Source: Lederbergia galactosidilytica (GTDB lineage Bacteria > Bacillota > Bacilli > Bacillales > Bacillaceae_C). Taken from it: a stretch of 64,000 nt of DNA. This document shows positions 1-7,991 of this stretch, piece by piece. The stretch is taken from positions 62,001 through 126,000 of the forward strand of contig NZ_JAGGKH010000011.1 in the NCBI RefSeq assembly GCF_017873565.1. Direction: 5' to 3'. Below the pieces are notes generated by a model. That model had not been told where the DNA came from, made no database searches, and was given only the letters and a program-made list of their open reading frames with translations. The stretch's first letter is position 1. Each line of letters begins with the position of its first letter. The position numbers and the translations under genes were made by a program.

Positions 1-411
1 CGTTAATAACACAGCAAGTGTTCCAACCAGTAAATCCATAGATGTGAGCGTACCAACTCTATTAGCAATAGTATCTAGCATGAGCGGGTAGTAGGCTCCC
101 ACTCCCAATGAAAGCAATGCTAATATATAATCATACCAGGCAACAGAATGTTTCTTTTTTGATTTCTTCCTAGCTGGAAATAAAATATAAATAAGGGACA
201 GAGCGAAACCCAGATGCACAGATAATAAAATTTGCCTTGGTAAAGATTGCGTAATAGAAGCATATAGTTGAAAAATAGAAAAAGCTAATAAAACTAGAAA
301 AACAATGGTACCTAGAATCCCCTCTAAGTGCCTTGTAGCAGATTCCGGATCATATTTTTCTAATATTTTCTGTTGTTCTTCCTGTGATAATATTTCATGT
401 TGATCTGCCAA
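1..411 (-). CDS. TRAP transporter fused permease, N-terminal part (cut by window edge)
   Basis: This is the 5' part of a gene that runs leftward out of the window. The frame opens at a TTG (411 or the adjacent 414) about 6 bases after a GGAAAGGAG ribosome site and overlaps the end of the upstream DUF1850 gene. The visible ~137 residues start with an acidic soluble stretch (LADQHEILSQEEQ) and continue into several hydrophobic segments. In TAXI-type TRAP systems the large membrane subunit is a DctQ-DctM fusion that uses the ion gradient to import organic acids. The family call rests mainly on the neighbours, a TAXI binding protein and a DUF1850 protein in the same direction. The substrate is unknown. 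Confidence 0.7.
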   Translation of the reverse strand, partial: MADQHEILSQEEQQKILEKYDPESATRHLEGILGTIVFLVLLAFSIFQLYASITQSLPRQILLSVHLGFALSLIYILFPARKKSKKKHSVAWYDYILALLSLGVGAYYPLMLDTIANRVGTLTSMDLLVGTLAVLLT

Positions 412-913
412 CAATGTTCACTCCTTTCCATAACTCCCATAAAGCTAGACGTTGTTCTGTTAATAATATGAGGGATCCAGGGGGAATTACTTCAGCAAGA
501 TCTAATTCATGATTATTGCTAATAATTCGGTGTGTTCCCACCACTTGTGCCGTTCTCATATATATAGATGGCATATCCCTTCGCATATTTAACAGATGAT
601 ATTTTCCGTCTTCCAATTTAAAAATTTCCCCTTTTTCAGCATTAGAGGGCATTCCAATCGCTGTATCTTCATACGTCAGTTCAATTTGTCTAATGGTACC
701 ATCTTTGAGAACAGTGTAAGTCTCCACAACATTTGAAAGATGAATCGAATGTGTGTAACTAATTTCGAATGTATCTTTATTTCGATGTAAGGGCAAATAG
801 GCAAGTAGTTTATTTGTTTTTGCATCCTCAATAACTAATACCCTCTGAAAAGGTAAAAAAATAATAATACTAAGGATAAAAGCAAATAGGAAAGTTTTTT
901 TAAAATATCTCAA
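395..913 (-). CDS. DUF1850 domain protein of TAXI-TRAP transporter
   Basis: A 172-residue protein with one N-terminal membrane segment (about residues 6-23, FLFAFILSIIIFLPF) followed by an extracytoplasmic domain that begins with the DUF1850-like pattern 'F.ISYTHSIHLSNVVE'. DUF1850 proteins occur almost only between TAXI binding proteins and fused TRAP permeases, which is the arrangement here; their role is not established. A longer frame with an ATG at 949 is open but lacks a ribosome site. The TTG at 913 lies 6 bases after AGGAAG and was preferred. The 3' end overlaps the permease start, implying translational coupling. Confidence 0.75.
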   Translation of the reverse strand: MRYFKKTFLFAFILSIIIFLPFQRVLVIEDAKTNKLLAYLPLHRNKDTFEISYTHSIHLSNVVETYTVLKDGTIRQIELTYEDTAIGMPSNAEKGEIFKLEDGKYHLLNMRRDMPSIYMRTAQVVGTHRIISNNHELDLAEVIPPGSLILLTEQRLALWELWKGVNIVGRST

Positions 914-1194
914 ACCGATCTTCCTAACTATTCTAAAAAATACATCCAATTAAGGGATTAAATCCAATGCACAAACACCATTCTTATTGACTATGGTGCA
1001 TACATTTATCATTAAAATAGATAAAAAATCTTAAAGTATAGTAGATAGCAGGAAACTCCAAACCAACGCTTACTTTAGCAGATGCCAACTCTTGTAGATA
1101 TTTAAATTGGCTGATAGAGCCTGTTTAGAATTTAACTATATGTGAAGATTCTTAAACTTCTTAAGTCAAGATTCAATTAACTATCTTAATTCGC

Positions 1195-1229
1195 TTCATC
1201 CAGTGAGGAAGGAATCCTCATTGGATGAA
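1195..1229 (-). promoter_or_regulatory. hairpin just downstream of TAXI binding-protein gene
   Basis: Near-perfect inverted repeat with 15-base arms (TTCATCCA.TGAGGA, one mismatch) and a 5-base loop, immediately after the stop of the binding-protein gene. On the minus strand it is followed by GCGAATTAAG, not a T run, so it is a poor intrinsic terminator. It may stabilise the 3' end of the binding-protein message or attenuate transcription into the permease genes about 290 bp further on. The remainder of 950-1194 shows nothing recognisable. Confidence 0.45.
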
Positions 1230-1235
1230 TGCGCT

Positions 1236-2243
1236 TTATTCGGCTTTTACCCCTTTTTCATCAAAATACTTTTGTGCACCTGGATGAATGTCAATTCCCA
1301 TTCCATTAAGAGCATTTTCCGTCTTAATAAGCTCTCCTTTAGCATGACCAATTTTATCAGTATTTTCAAAAATTGCCTTGGTCATATCGTAAACTAAATC
1401 CTCAGTTAAATCACTTCTCACTACTAGCATGGCTTGAACCGCTACTGTCTCTACTTCATGATCAGCCCCATAAGTACCCTCAGGAATCGTTTCCTTTGCA
1501 TAATAAGGGTATTTCTCAATGAGGGCCTCGATTTTATCATTATCAAGTGGCACAATTATTACATCTTTTGTTGCCGATAATCCTTCAACAGCTCCGGTTG
1601 GCGTTCCAGCAGTAATAAATGCTGCATCAATCGTTCCATCTTGTAATCCAGTTGAAGAATCATCAAAAGATAAGTTACGAGCCTTGACATCTTCAACGCT
1701 CATATCATACATTTCCAAAATTTGCTCAGCATTCGCACGTGTTCCTGACCCAGCTTCTCCCACAGAAACTGTTTTCCCCTTTAAATCAGCAACTGTTTCA
1801 ATCCCTGATCCTTTCAGAGCAACAATTTGGATTGTTTCAGGATAAAGAGTACCTAGCCCTTGCACATTATCTATTTTTTCTTCAAACATATTGGTACCTT
1901 CAGTGGCATATGTAGCGATGTCTGTTTGGGTAAAAGCGACTTCTACATCCTCTTTTTGGATGCTAGCCATGTTTTCTGCTGATGCATTGGAAGTTATCGA
2001 GTTGGCTTCAATTCCAGTTGCATCACCGATCAAAGTAGCAAAAGTTCCTCCAAGCGGATAGTAAGTTCCACCCGTCCCACCAGATGCAATCGTTAGAAAT
2101 TTAATGCCGTAGTCTTTCTTTCCTCCATCATTTTCACCTGATTGCTTCCCATTATCAGCGTTTTTGTCGCCTCCACATGCAGCTAATAACAAGGAAAGCG
2201 TTAACACAAAAGCAGCCATTAAAAACTTCTGTTTTCTTTTCAC
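1236..2243 (-). CDS. TAXI family TRAP transporter solute-binding lipoprotein
   Basis: A 335-residue secreted protein. The N-terminus has a basic MKRKQK start, a hydrophobic stretch and a lipobox (LLAAC, Cys at about residue 23), so it should be a membrane-anchored lipoprotein. The mature part has TAXI features: 'IASGGTGGTYYPLGG' near residue 52, 'EDVEVAFTQTDIA' and 'SVGEAGSGTRANAEQIL'. It would capture a small organic acid outside the cell and pass it to the TRAP permease encoded downstream. Length is typical of the family. Substrates reported for other members include glutamate, but none can be assigned here. Confidence 0.9.
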   Translation of the reverse strand: MKRKQKFLMAAFVLTLSLLLAACGGDKNADNGKQSGENDGGKKDYGIKFLTIASGGTGGTYYPLGGTFATLIGDATGIEANSITSNASAENMASIQKEDVEVAFTQTDIATYATEGTNMFEEKIDNVQGLGTLYPETIQIVALKGSGIETVADLKGKTVSVGEAGSGTRANAEQILEMYDMSVEDVKARNLSFDDSSTGLQDGTIDAAFITAGTPTGAVEGLSATKDVIIVPLDNDKIEALIEKYPYYAKETIPEGTYGADHEVETVAVQAMLVVRSDLTEDLVYDMTKAIFENTDKIGHAKGELIKTENALNGMGIDIHPGAQKYFDEKGVKAE

Positions 2244-2422
2244 TTATATGTTCCTCCTCCTACATATTCTAAAGCATGAATAGTTTAACATATTTTACCA
2301 ACTCTATAAAGATAATACGCTTTCACCTTAAACTTCATACCCCATCCAGGCTAGTTATAATACTTTTTCTGCTCTATATGATAAAATACTTTGCAACAAG
2401 TAGAAAAAGTAAGGTGAAACTA

Positions 2423-3142
2423 ATGGCATTTCCAAGAGGAAAGATTTACGATGCAACCATCGAAAGTATGATACTAAAAGAAAATATACCACTTTTAGTT
2501 TATTTACCGGCTTCTTATTCAGAAGATGAACAATATCCTTTATTAATTGTTCAGGATGGAAAAGATTATTTTCAATTAGGGAAACTTACCCGCTTCGCTG
2601 ATGAATTAATTGACGAAGGAATTTTAGAAAAGACTATTATTGTCGCAACACATTATAAAAGTATAAAAGATCGCCGTAATAAATATCATCCATCGGGAAA
2701 TGAAAATCTAAACTTCATGAAATTTATCGCCAATGAGTTAATTCCATGGGTTGACGAGCACTACCCTACCTACACAATCAGAGAGAAACGCACTTTGATG
2801 GGAGATAGTCTTGCTGGCACCGTTTCTTTACGCACCGCTCTTTATTTTCCGGAGCTTTTTAAAAATCTTATTCTCCATTCTCCATATGTGAATGAGACAA
2901 TACTTGAAGAGGTTGAATCAGCCCCATCCGTATTTAATTTTGAAATATATCATGTCATCGGTAAGGAAGAAACCGTTGTTAAAGTGTCAAACAACCAAGA
3001 TTTTCTAACACCTAATCGGGAACTTCATCAACTATTTATTGCAAAGGGCTACGAAACTTTTTATGACGAATTTTTTGGCGGACATTCTTGGAAATATTGG
3101 CAATCTGATGTTAAAAGAGCATTACAAACAATGTTTTCCTAA
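2423..3142 (+). CDS. yjcH: YjcH-like alpha/beta hydrolase, esterase family
   Basis: A 239-residue cytoplasmic protein of the esterase D/enterochelin-esterase type. Visible elements are the strand region 'YPLLIVQDGKDYF', the nucleophile elbow 'LMGDSLAGT' (GxSxxG, about residue 135) and a C-terminal 'GGHSWKYW' carrying the probable catalytic His. The frame is open 147 bases further upstream, but the ATG at 2423 follows AAGGTGAAACTA at good spacing and gives the usual family length, so it was chosen. It heads a co-directional group with the yjcG and yjcF homologues, as in B. subtilis. The natural ester substrate is unknown. Confidence 0.8.
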   Translation: MAFPRGKIYDATIESMILKENIPLLVYLPASYSEDEQYPLLIVQDGKDYFQLGKLTRFADELIDEGILEKTIIVATHYKSIKDRRNKYHPSGNENLNFMKFIANELIPWVDEHYPTYTIREKRTLMGDSLAGTVSLRTALYFPELFKNLILHSPYVNETILEEVESAPSVFNFEIYHVIGKEETVVKVSNNQDFLTPNRELHQLFIAKGYETFYDEFFGGHSWKYWQSDVKRALQTMFS

Positions 3143-3219
3143 GCAACCTGTATAAGAATCTGTTATAGTTATGATATGAGATTTTTATTTATTAAATAAA
3201 GATAAAAGGAGGCAAAAAC

Positions 3220-3729
3220 ATGAAGTTTGGAATCGTCATCTTTCCATCAAAAGAATTACAAGATCTAGCCAATTCTTATCGTAAGCGTTATGATCCTCAC
3301 TATGCTTTGATTCCTCCACATTTGACGTTAAAAGAAGGCTTTGAAACGGAGGAAAAACCTGAAAAACTAACCGAAATATTAGAAGCGATTGCCAAAGAAT
3401 TTCAGCCTATCCATTTAAAATTCCTTAAAGTTAGTTCATTTCAGCCTATTACCAACACCATCTATCTAAAAGTTGAAAAAACTGACGAACTTCTTCGCCT
3501 CCACGAAGAACTCTATAGTGAAATACCAGGTGGACCACCTGAACATCCTTTCGTTCCTCATGTGACGATTGGGCAAAAATTATCGAATGATGAACACTCC
3601 GATGTTTTTGGTGCACTTGGAATGCTTGGTGTCGAACATCAAGAAATCGTTGACCGTATCCATCTAGTGTATCAATTAGAAAATGGCTCTTGGTCAACTT
3701 ATGAAACCATTCGATTAGGAAAGGATTAA
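3220..3729 (+). CDS. yjcG: YjcG, 2H phosphoesterase (2'-5' RNA ligase-like)
   Basis: A 169-residue protein with the two HxT motifs that define the 2H phosphoesterase fold: PPHLTLKEG near residue 30 and PHVTIGQ near residue 110. The B. subtilis YjcG protein is about the same length. 2H enzymes act on 2'-5' or cyclic phosphate bonds in RNA and nucleotides; the target of YjcG is not known. Translation starts at an ATG behind AAAGGAGG. The stop is 8 bases before the acetyltransferase gene, so the two are probably co-transcribed. Confidence 0.88.
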   Translation: MKFGIVIFPSKELQDLANSYRKRYDPHYALIPPHLTLKEGFETEEKPEKLTEILEAIAKEFQPIHLKFLKVSSFQPITNTIYLKVEKTDELLRLHEELYSEIPGGPPEHPFVPHVTIGQKLSNDEHSDVFGALGMLGVEHQEIVDRIHLVYQLENGSWSTYETIRLGKD

Positions 3730-3737
3730 TAATAATT

Positions 3738-4175
3738 ATGCAAGCTGTGCAAGCAACTACAGAACAACAACTCAACGATGCATTTTATGTGAGAAAAAAG
3801 GTATTTGTTGAGGAACAGAAAGTACCACTAGAACTAGAAATAGATGAATTCGAAAATGAATCTGCCCATTTCATATTATATAATCATGACAAGCCAATTG
3901 GGGCTGGTAGATTTCGAATGGTAGAAGATTTCGGAAAGATCGAACGGATTTGTATTTTATCGTCCTCTCGTGCACTCGGAGCTGGTAAAAAAGTTATGGA
4001 AGCGATCGAAGATTTTGCAAGGAAGAAAGCAATTCAACAATTAAAGCTCCATGCCCAAATCACCGCAATCCCGTTTTATGAAAAACTCGGTTATATGGTA
4101 TGCTCGGAAGAATTCATGGATGCTGGTATCCCTCATAAAACGATGACCAAGCAATTAAATGCAGATAATGCATGA
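3738..4175 (+). CDS. yjcF: YjcF, GNAT family N-acetyltransferase
   Basis: A 145-residue single-domain GNAT protein. 'VRKKVFVEEQKVPLELEIDEFE' near the N-terminus is typical of the YjcF/ElaA-like group, and 'ICILSSSRALGAGKKVMEAIEDFAR' is the acetyl-CoA binding motif A (about residues 73-97). 'AIPFYEKLGYM' is the usual C-terminal strand and helix. It likely transfers an acetyl group to a small molecule or amine. The ribosome site AAAGGA lies rather far (about 12 bases) from the ATG. A strong bidirectional hairpin follows the gene. Confidence 0.85.
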   Translation: MQAVQATTEQQLNDAFYVRKKVFVEEQKVPLELEIDEFENESAHFILYNHDKPIGAGRFRMVEDFGKIERICILSSSRALGAGKKVMEAIEDFARKKAIQQLKLHAQITAIPFYEKLGYMVCSEEFMDAGIPHKTMTKQLNADNA

Positions 4176-4216
4176 ATAATTAATAATATTAGCCCAAAAT
4201 TCAACCTAAAAAACAA

Positions 4217-4266
4217 GAAGGTATTTCAATGTTATACATATTCATTGAAATACCTTCCTTTGTTTT
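4217..4266. terminator. bidirectional intrinsic terminator, yjcF / 90-aa gene
   Basis: Perfect 15-base arms (GAAGGTATTTCAATG at 4217-4231, its complement at 4243-4257) with an 11-base loop, followed on the plus strand by CTTTGTTTTT. The convergent 90-codon gene ends inside the loop, so the structure serves both transcription units. Confidence 0.85.
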
Positions 4267-4504
4267 TCTGTTCATATTCGTTTATATGAACGAATTGTCT
4301 AGCTCTCTTATCTCTGTTCACTTTTTTCTTAATTATTTGTTGTTCTTTAGAATGGCTACGTTTTAGTATTTCTTGAAATGGAGAATTTAACGATATTTTT
4401 TCAATGTTGGAGACAGGTGTCCAGACATGTCGTTCAACCTGCGACAGAACTCTTTTATGATATTCTTGATACTGATAAGGTTGTACAGGACCAATATATC
4501 CCAT
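4232..4504 (-). CDS. conserved hypothetical protein beside spoVIF
   Basis: A 90-residue very basic protein with no membrane segment and no recognised domain. It starts MGYIGPVQPYQYQEYHKRV and ends with a Lys/Arg-rich half (SKEQQIIKKKVNRDKRARQFV). An ATG six codons upstream is open, but the GGGAGG ribosome site lies 6 bases before the ATG at 4504, which fixes the start. The gene lies in a block of sporulation genes (spoVIF, yjcZ-like, spoVA cluster) in the same direction, so a spore role is possible but only inferred from position. Confidence 0.6.
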   Translation of the reverse strand: MGYIGPVQPYQYQEYHKRVLSQVERHVWTPVSNIEKISLNSPFQEILKRSHSKEQQIIKKKVNRDKRARQFVHINEYEQKNKGRYFNEYV

Positions 4505-4588
4505 CAAGGAACCTCCCCTCATTTACTTTAACTAGTACATACCCGAATTATATATGTATGAAACATTATTTTAATTAATTCAGAAAGA

Positions 4589-4833
4589 GAGGCTGGAACA
4601 TAACTAGAACGTTCACTTTTAAATGACGATACGCTAGTTACCTGTAAGACATACATTTAATCCCTCGATCGGTCGATTTCTTAGTGTACATTTAGCTGAG
4701 CCGCAATATTCTTTAGTATTGTGTTGATATTGCACTTGCTAGCTACTTGCGGAAAAGGAATGAATTTCCACATATGCACCCCCACCACGATCGATGGATT
4801 TTAATATGACCTAAACATTTTTGTCCCAGTCTC
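4589..4833. repeat. MITE-like repeat with GAGGCTGG..AC termini
   Basis: About 245 bp of non-coding DNA whose ends form an inverted pair: GAGGCTGGAACATAA on the left and TTTTGTCCCAGTCTC on the right, which reads GAGACTGGGACAAAA on the other strand. Termini of the form GAGGCTGGGACAAAA are recurrent at short mobile repeats in Bacillaceae. No open frame is present. It sits between the 90-aa gene and spoVIF. Confidence 0.55.
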
Positions 4834-4848
4834 AGTTAATCATATATT

Positions 4849-5106
4849 TTACCTTTTATTATTTAACATTTTCGAAATTGCTTCCATATCCAATTGATTT
4901 CCATCTTGAATAATCGATTTCACCATTTTATCTTCCATTTCTTTAGAAACCGGCTTATTGGCAATACGGGAAACTTTTTTGATAATTCCTCGCACTGTTC
5001 TTTCATCTTTAAAATTGGCATTTTGCAGTGAATTGGCTAGTTCTAAAACTTCATTCATATTAACGCCTGTTTTCTTTTCTACATTTTTGAAAAAGTGATT
5101 TTCCAT
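4849..5106 (-). CDS. spoVIF: stage VI sporulation protein F
   Basis: An 85-residue protein that matches SpoVIF (YjcC) across its length: 'VNMNEVLELANSLQNANFKDERTVRGIIKKVSRIAN' followed by 'MVKSIIQDG' and 'AISKMLNN'. In B. subtilis it is made in the mother cell and is needed for proper coat assembly through late GerE-dependent gene expression, and so for spore resistance. Length is close to the B. subtilis protein (88 residues). No signal peptide or membrane segment. Located, as in B. subtilis, near yjcA, cotZ and cotO. Confidence 0.92.
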   Translation of the reverse strand: MENHFFKNVEKKTGVNMNEVLELANSLQNANFKDERTVRGIIKKVSRIANKPVSKEMEDKMVKSIIQDGNQLDMEAISKMLNNKR

Positions 5107-5187
5107 TTTTTCCGCTCCCTTCCGTTCATACTTTATATAATATGAACGAAAGTCAAATAAGTGTGGTAAAAATTAAACATTAAACAG

Positions 5188-5226
5188 GAAAAAGATAGGT
5201 TGCTTTAACTGCAACCTATCTTTTTG
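5188..5226 (-). terminator. intrinsic terminator after yjcZ-like gene
   Basis: Hairpin AAAGATAGGTTGC / GCAACCTATCTTT (5191-5223) with a 7-base loop. T runs flank both sides, so it could act in both directions; on the minus strand it closes the yjcZ-like transcript. Confidence 0.85.
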
Positions 5227-5240
5227 TATTTTAGACATTT

Positions 5241-5396
5241 TTAACAGAAGGCTGCACCAACAATTATAAGCAGGATAAACAAAACAACAATTAAGGCAAA
5301 GCCTCCTCCGAAAAATCCTCCGCCACAGCCGCCTCCACCTGCATAACCGCCGTAACCACATCCACAAGCTCCTGCACCGTATCCATATCCGTACAT
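5241..5396 (-). CDS. YjcZ family sporulation peptide
   Basis: A 51-residue peptide starting [20 protein letters not shown], then a second Gly/Cys block, and ending in one hydrophobic helix ([18 protein letters not shown]). This Gly-Tyr-Cys head plus single C-terminal membrane segment is the hallmark of the YjcZ/YtrH-type sporulation peptides of Bacillus. The composition explains why longer frames on the same strand look Arg/Trp-rich: they are out of register. The start follows GAGAGGTGAGCGTAA, and the gene ends just before a strong terminator, so it is its own small unit. The specific function is unknown. Confidence 0.85.
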   Translation of the reverse strand: MYGYGYGAGACGCGYGGYAGGGGCGGGFFGGGFALIVVLFILLIIVGAAFC

Positions 5397-5647
5397 TTAC
5401 GCTCACCTCTCTTTTGTTGGTTCACTATAGCTTATGTGGCTAGTGCCTGTTCCGTATGGGCTAACTAAAAAAAAAGAGGCGAAAAAACTAAAAGAGGAAA
5501 TATTGAAACAGAAAATTAAAAGATGGGCAGTTTATTCATCGATAAAAAGTCTTGCGTTAGGGACGGTTTGCCCTACCTCCCCATCTTAATCTTGATGCAA
5601 GCCACTTCCCTGCATATGATTAAGAACACTCGTTAAAGATATTAAAT

Positions 5648-6004
5648 TCATCCCTTTGGTTTAAAAATAAGCGCTCCAATAAATCCAAACACGATGGCCG
5701 CTGAGATTCCTGAAGAAGTAACCTCAAACATTCCTGTCATTACCCCTACCAGTCCATGTTTGTCCGCTTCAGCCATTGCCCCTTTCACAAGTGAATTTCC
5801 AAAACTTGTAATAGGGACGGTCGCACCTGCCCCAGCAAAGTCAATCAGTGGTTCATAAAGTCCGAAGCCGGCTAATATCGCTCCTAATACAACTAATAAA
5901 CTTAGCGTATGACCAGGGGTTAATTTAAATGAATCCATGATGAGCTGCCCAATCATGCAAATGATTCCGCCAATGACAAAAGACCAAAAAAACATTGCTA
6001 ACAT
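5648..6004 (-). CDS. spoVAE: spore DPA channel protein SpoVAEb
   Basis: A 118-residue integral membrane protein with about four hydrophobic segments, matching SpoVAEb: '[21 protein letters not shown]' at the N-terminus and '[24 protein letters not shown]' at the end. SpoVA membrane proteins move Ca-dipicolinic acid into the forespore and release it in germination. It is the last gene of a four-gene unit (lipoprotein, spoVAC, spoVAD, spoVAEb) with gaps of 0-15 bp. A sigma-G-dependent operon is expected from the family; no promoter was assigned. Confidence 0.92.
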   Translation of the reverse strand: MLAMFFWSFVIGGIICMIGQLIMDSFKLTPGHTLSLLVVLGAILAGFGLYEPLIDFAGAGATVPITSFGNSLVKGAMAEADKHGLVGVMTGMFEVTSSGISAAIVFGFIGALIFKPKG

Positions 6005-6019
6005 TTGCCCTTACCTCCT

Positions 6020-7036
6020 TTATTCATACTCAAGTGCTACCGCATGTGCGATACACGGAATCGTTTCTTTTTGTAAAACTGTTAACGGTGAAAGAAGCGC
6101 TCCAGTAGCCACAACTAAAATCTTCTTATACTTGCCTCTTTTCATTTCATTTACTAAATGTCCATACATTACAGCGGCAGAACAACCTGGACCGCTAGCA
6201 CCTGCAAATACTTCCTGTTCATCTGTGTACAGAATCAATCCACAATCATTAAATATATTCTCATCTAATGGTAGACCCTTTTGTTTAAATAGTTCTAGGG
6301 CTGTATTTCTACCGACCTCAGCTAAATCTCCCGTAATGATTAAATCATAATATGAAGGATCTCTTTTTAAGTCAAAGAGATGCCTTTGAATTGTATCTAC
6401 AGCAGCTGGCGCCATTGCCCCACCCATGTTAAAAGGATCGCTTAATCCCATATCAACGACCTTCCCAATTGTTGCTGAGGTGATTCGTGGAGCTGGTCCA
6501 GTTATGTCTTTTGCCAGTCCAATCAGGCCTACCCCTGCTGCCGTTGCCGTCCACTGGGCTGTCGGTGGCTTTTGCCCTCCATATTCTGTCGGATAACGAA
6601 ATTGTTTTTCGGCTGAAGCGTTATGACTAGAAGTTCCTGTCAAAACATGATTTGCTCCTCCACTATTAATAATTAGGGAGGCTAGTGCTAGTCCCTCCGT
6701 TGAAAGAGAACAAGCACTAAATAGGCCTAAATAGGGGATTCGATTTGTTCTAGCAGCGAATGTTGTTGGAGTAATCTGATTGATTAAATCACCTGAGAGG
6801 AAAAATTGTACATCATCTTCTGTTAACCCTTTTTTTCGAAGGGCAATTTCAACAGCATCCTCTAATAGAACATTCTGCGCCTTTTCATATGAATCTTTGC
6901 CCATTCGCAAGTCATCATGAAATTTATCGAAGTCATTTGCCAAGCGACAATCTTTTTCAAATGGACCTCCCACAACCCCTGTTGATAAAATAGTAGGTTT
7001 TTGCGAAAAAAGCCATGTTTGGGCTCCTTGAAGCAT
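6020..7036 (-). CDS. spoVAD: spore DPA-binding protein SpoVAD
   Basis: A 338-residue protein with the thiolase/ketosynthase-like fold used by SpoVAD to bind dipicolinic acid. Recognisable stretches are 'GAQTWLFSQKPTILSTGVVGGPFE' at the N-terminus, 'PYLGLFSACSLSTEGLALAS' (the Cys region of the fold) and 'GASGPGCSAAVMYGHLVNEMKRGKYKKILVVATGALLSP'. Length equals the B. subtilis protein. Its start abuts the spoVAC stop, so translation is coupled. It works on the outer face of the spore inner membrane with SpoVAC and SpoVAEb. Confidence 0.94.
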   Translation of the reverse strand: MLQGAQTWLFSQKPTILSTGVVGGPFEKDCRLANDFDKFHDDLRMGKDSYEKAQNVLLEDAVEIALRKKGLTEDDVQFFLSGDLINQITPTTFAARTNRIPYLGLFSACSLSTEGLALASLIINSGGANHVLTGTSSHNASAEKQFRYPTEYGGQKPPTAQWTATAAGVGLIGLAKDITGPAPRITSATIGKVVDMGLSDPFNMGGAMAPAAVDTIQRHLFDLKRDPSYYDLIITGDLAEVGRNTALELFKQKGLPLDENIFNDCGLILYTDEQEVFAGASGPGCSAAVMYGHLVNEMKRGKYKKILVVATGALLSPLTVLQKETIPCIAHAVALEYE

Positions 7037-7513
7037 TTAAAATCCCCCCCACTGTACCAAAATGGTTTTGATAAGAGTGACGACAAAGGCTGAAAACACG
7101 CCAAATAAAATAACTGAACCGGCTAGCTTAAACATATTACCGCCTACTCCGACAACAAAACCTTCTGATCGATGCTCAATAGCCGATGAAATAACTGCGT
7201 TCCCAAAACCAGTTATTGGAACACCACTACCTGCTCCACTAAATTGACCAATCCTGTCGTACACACCGAAACCAGTCAAAAGCATCGCAATAAATACCAT
7301 GGTAGCAACAGTCGGATTACCTGCGGTTTGTTCCGTAAAGTTAAAGAAGTAAATATAAAAATAGGTAATTGCCTGTCCGACTAAACAAAAAAGCCCACCG
7401 ACCCAAAAAGCACGCAGGCAATTTTTTAATATGGGACGTTTAAGTTCATGTTTTTTCTGTAGCTGATCATATTGTATTTGTTCCGGTGTTTTTGTTTTAT
7501 TTTTACTAGCCAT
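7037..7513 (-). CDS. spoVAC: spore DPA channel protein SpoVAC
   Basis: A 158-residue membrane protein with several hydrophobic segments: 'AFWVGGLFCLVGQAITYFYIYFF', 'VATMVFIAMLLTGFGVYD' and 'SVILFGVFSAFVVTLIKTI'. These and 'FSGAGSGVPITGFGNAVISSAIE' match SpoVAC, described as a mechanosensitive DPA channel. It starts MASKNKTKTPEQIQYDQL, as other family members do. It lies between the lipoprotein gene and spoVAD without spacers. Confidence 0.93.
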   Translation of the reverse strand: MASKNKTKTPEQIQYDQLQKKHELKRPILKNCLRAFWVGGLFCLVGQAITYFYIYFFNFTEQTAGNPTVATMVFIAMLLTGFGVYDRIGQFSGAGSGVPITGFGNAVISSAIEHRSEGFVVGVGGNMFKLAGSVILFGVFSAFVVTLIKTILVQWGGF

Positions 7514-7514
7514 T

Positions 7515-7991
7515 TTACGTCATTTCCTTCTGTAATTTAATAATTTCTTTAAACCGTTTTTCCGCTTCATCAATACTTATGTTATCATCTTCCAATGCTT
7601 CTCTAAGTCGGATAGTTTCTAAAAATATTTTATAATCGCTAGAAACAATAAATTTTTTTTCTGGATAGTCACTCTCTAATTGATCCTTTAAATTTTTTTC
7701 GATTTTTTTCATTCTAAATCGTTGAAGATGACTAACCTTATAGGCTATAAGGATATTTTTTTGCCCTTCAATGATCGCCACATCGTATATTTCATTTATT
7801 TTTTTTACGTCCTCTCTTATCTGATAGGCAACAGAATCATTTTTTTCTTGATAACTTATTTCGATTGGTGCGGGTTGAGTTGTTTTCATTAACGATAATC
7901 TTGCCTCTTCCCCATCTTCATTACTTGAACAACCGCTTATAATCAAGAAGAAAACTGTTATTGCTAAGACGTATTTTCTATTTTTAAGCAT
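7515..7991 (-). CDS. YhcN/YlaJ family sporulation lipoprotein
   Basis: A 158-residue lipoprotein: signal segment KYVLAITVFFLIISGC with lipobox Cys near residue 21, then a soluble domain with 'IREDVKKINEIYDVAIIEGQKNILIAYKVSHLQRFRMKKIEKNLK', typical of the Sporulation_YhcN domain. Such lipoproteins associate with the spore inner membrane and often accompany extra spoVA operons. It is the first gene of the unit, behind GGAGGTACC at good distance. Confidence 0.85.
   Translation of the reverse strand: MLKNRKYVLAITVFFLIISGCSSNEDGEEARLSLMKTTQPAPIEISYQEKNDSVAYQIREDVKKINEIYDVAIIEGQKNILIAYKVSHLQRFRMKKIEKNLKDQLESDYPEKKFIVSSDYKIFLETIRLREALEDDNISIDEAEKRFKEIIKLQKEMT

Noticed and set aside
1519-1845. 108-codon frame on the plus strand
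   Set aside because: It lies wholly inside the TAXI binding-protein gene on the other strand and has no ribosome site or family match.
2276-2422. Hydrophobic N-terminal extension of the YjcH-like esterase
   Set aside because: The extension lacks a ribosome site, while the internal ATG at 2423 has a good one and matches the family length.
5173-5406. 77-codon Arg/Trp-rich frame
   Set aside because: It is out of register with the yjcZ-like gene on the same strand, which has the ribosome site and family sequence. It also runs into the terminator.
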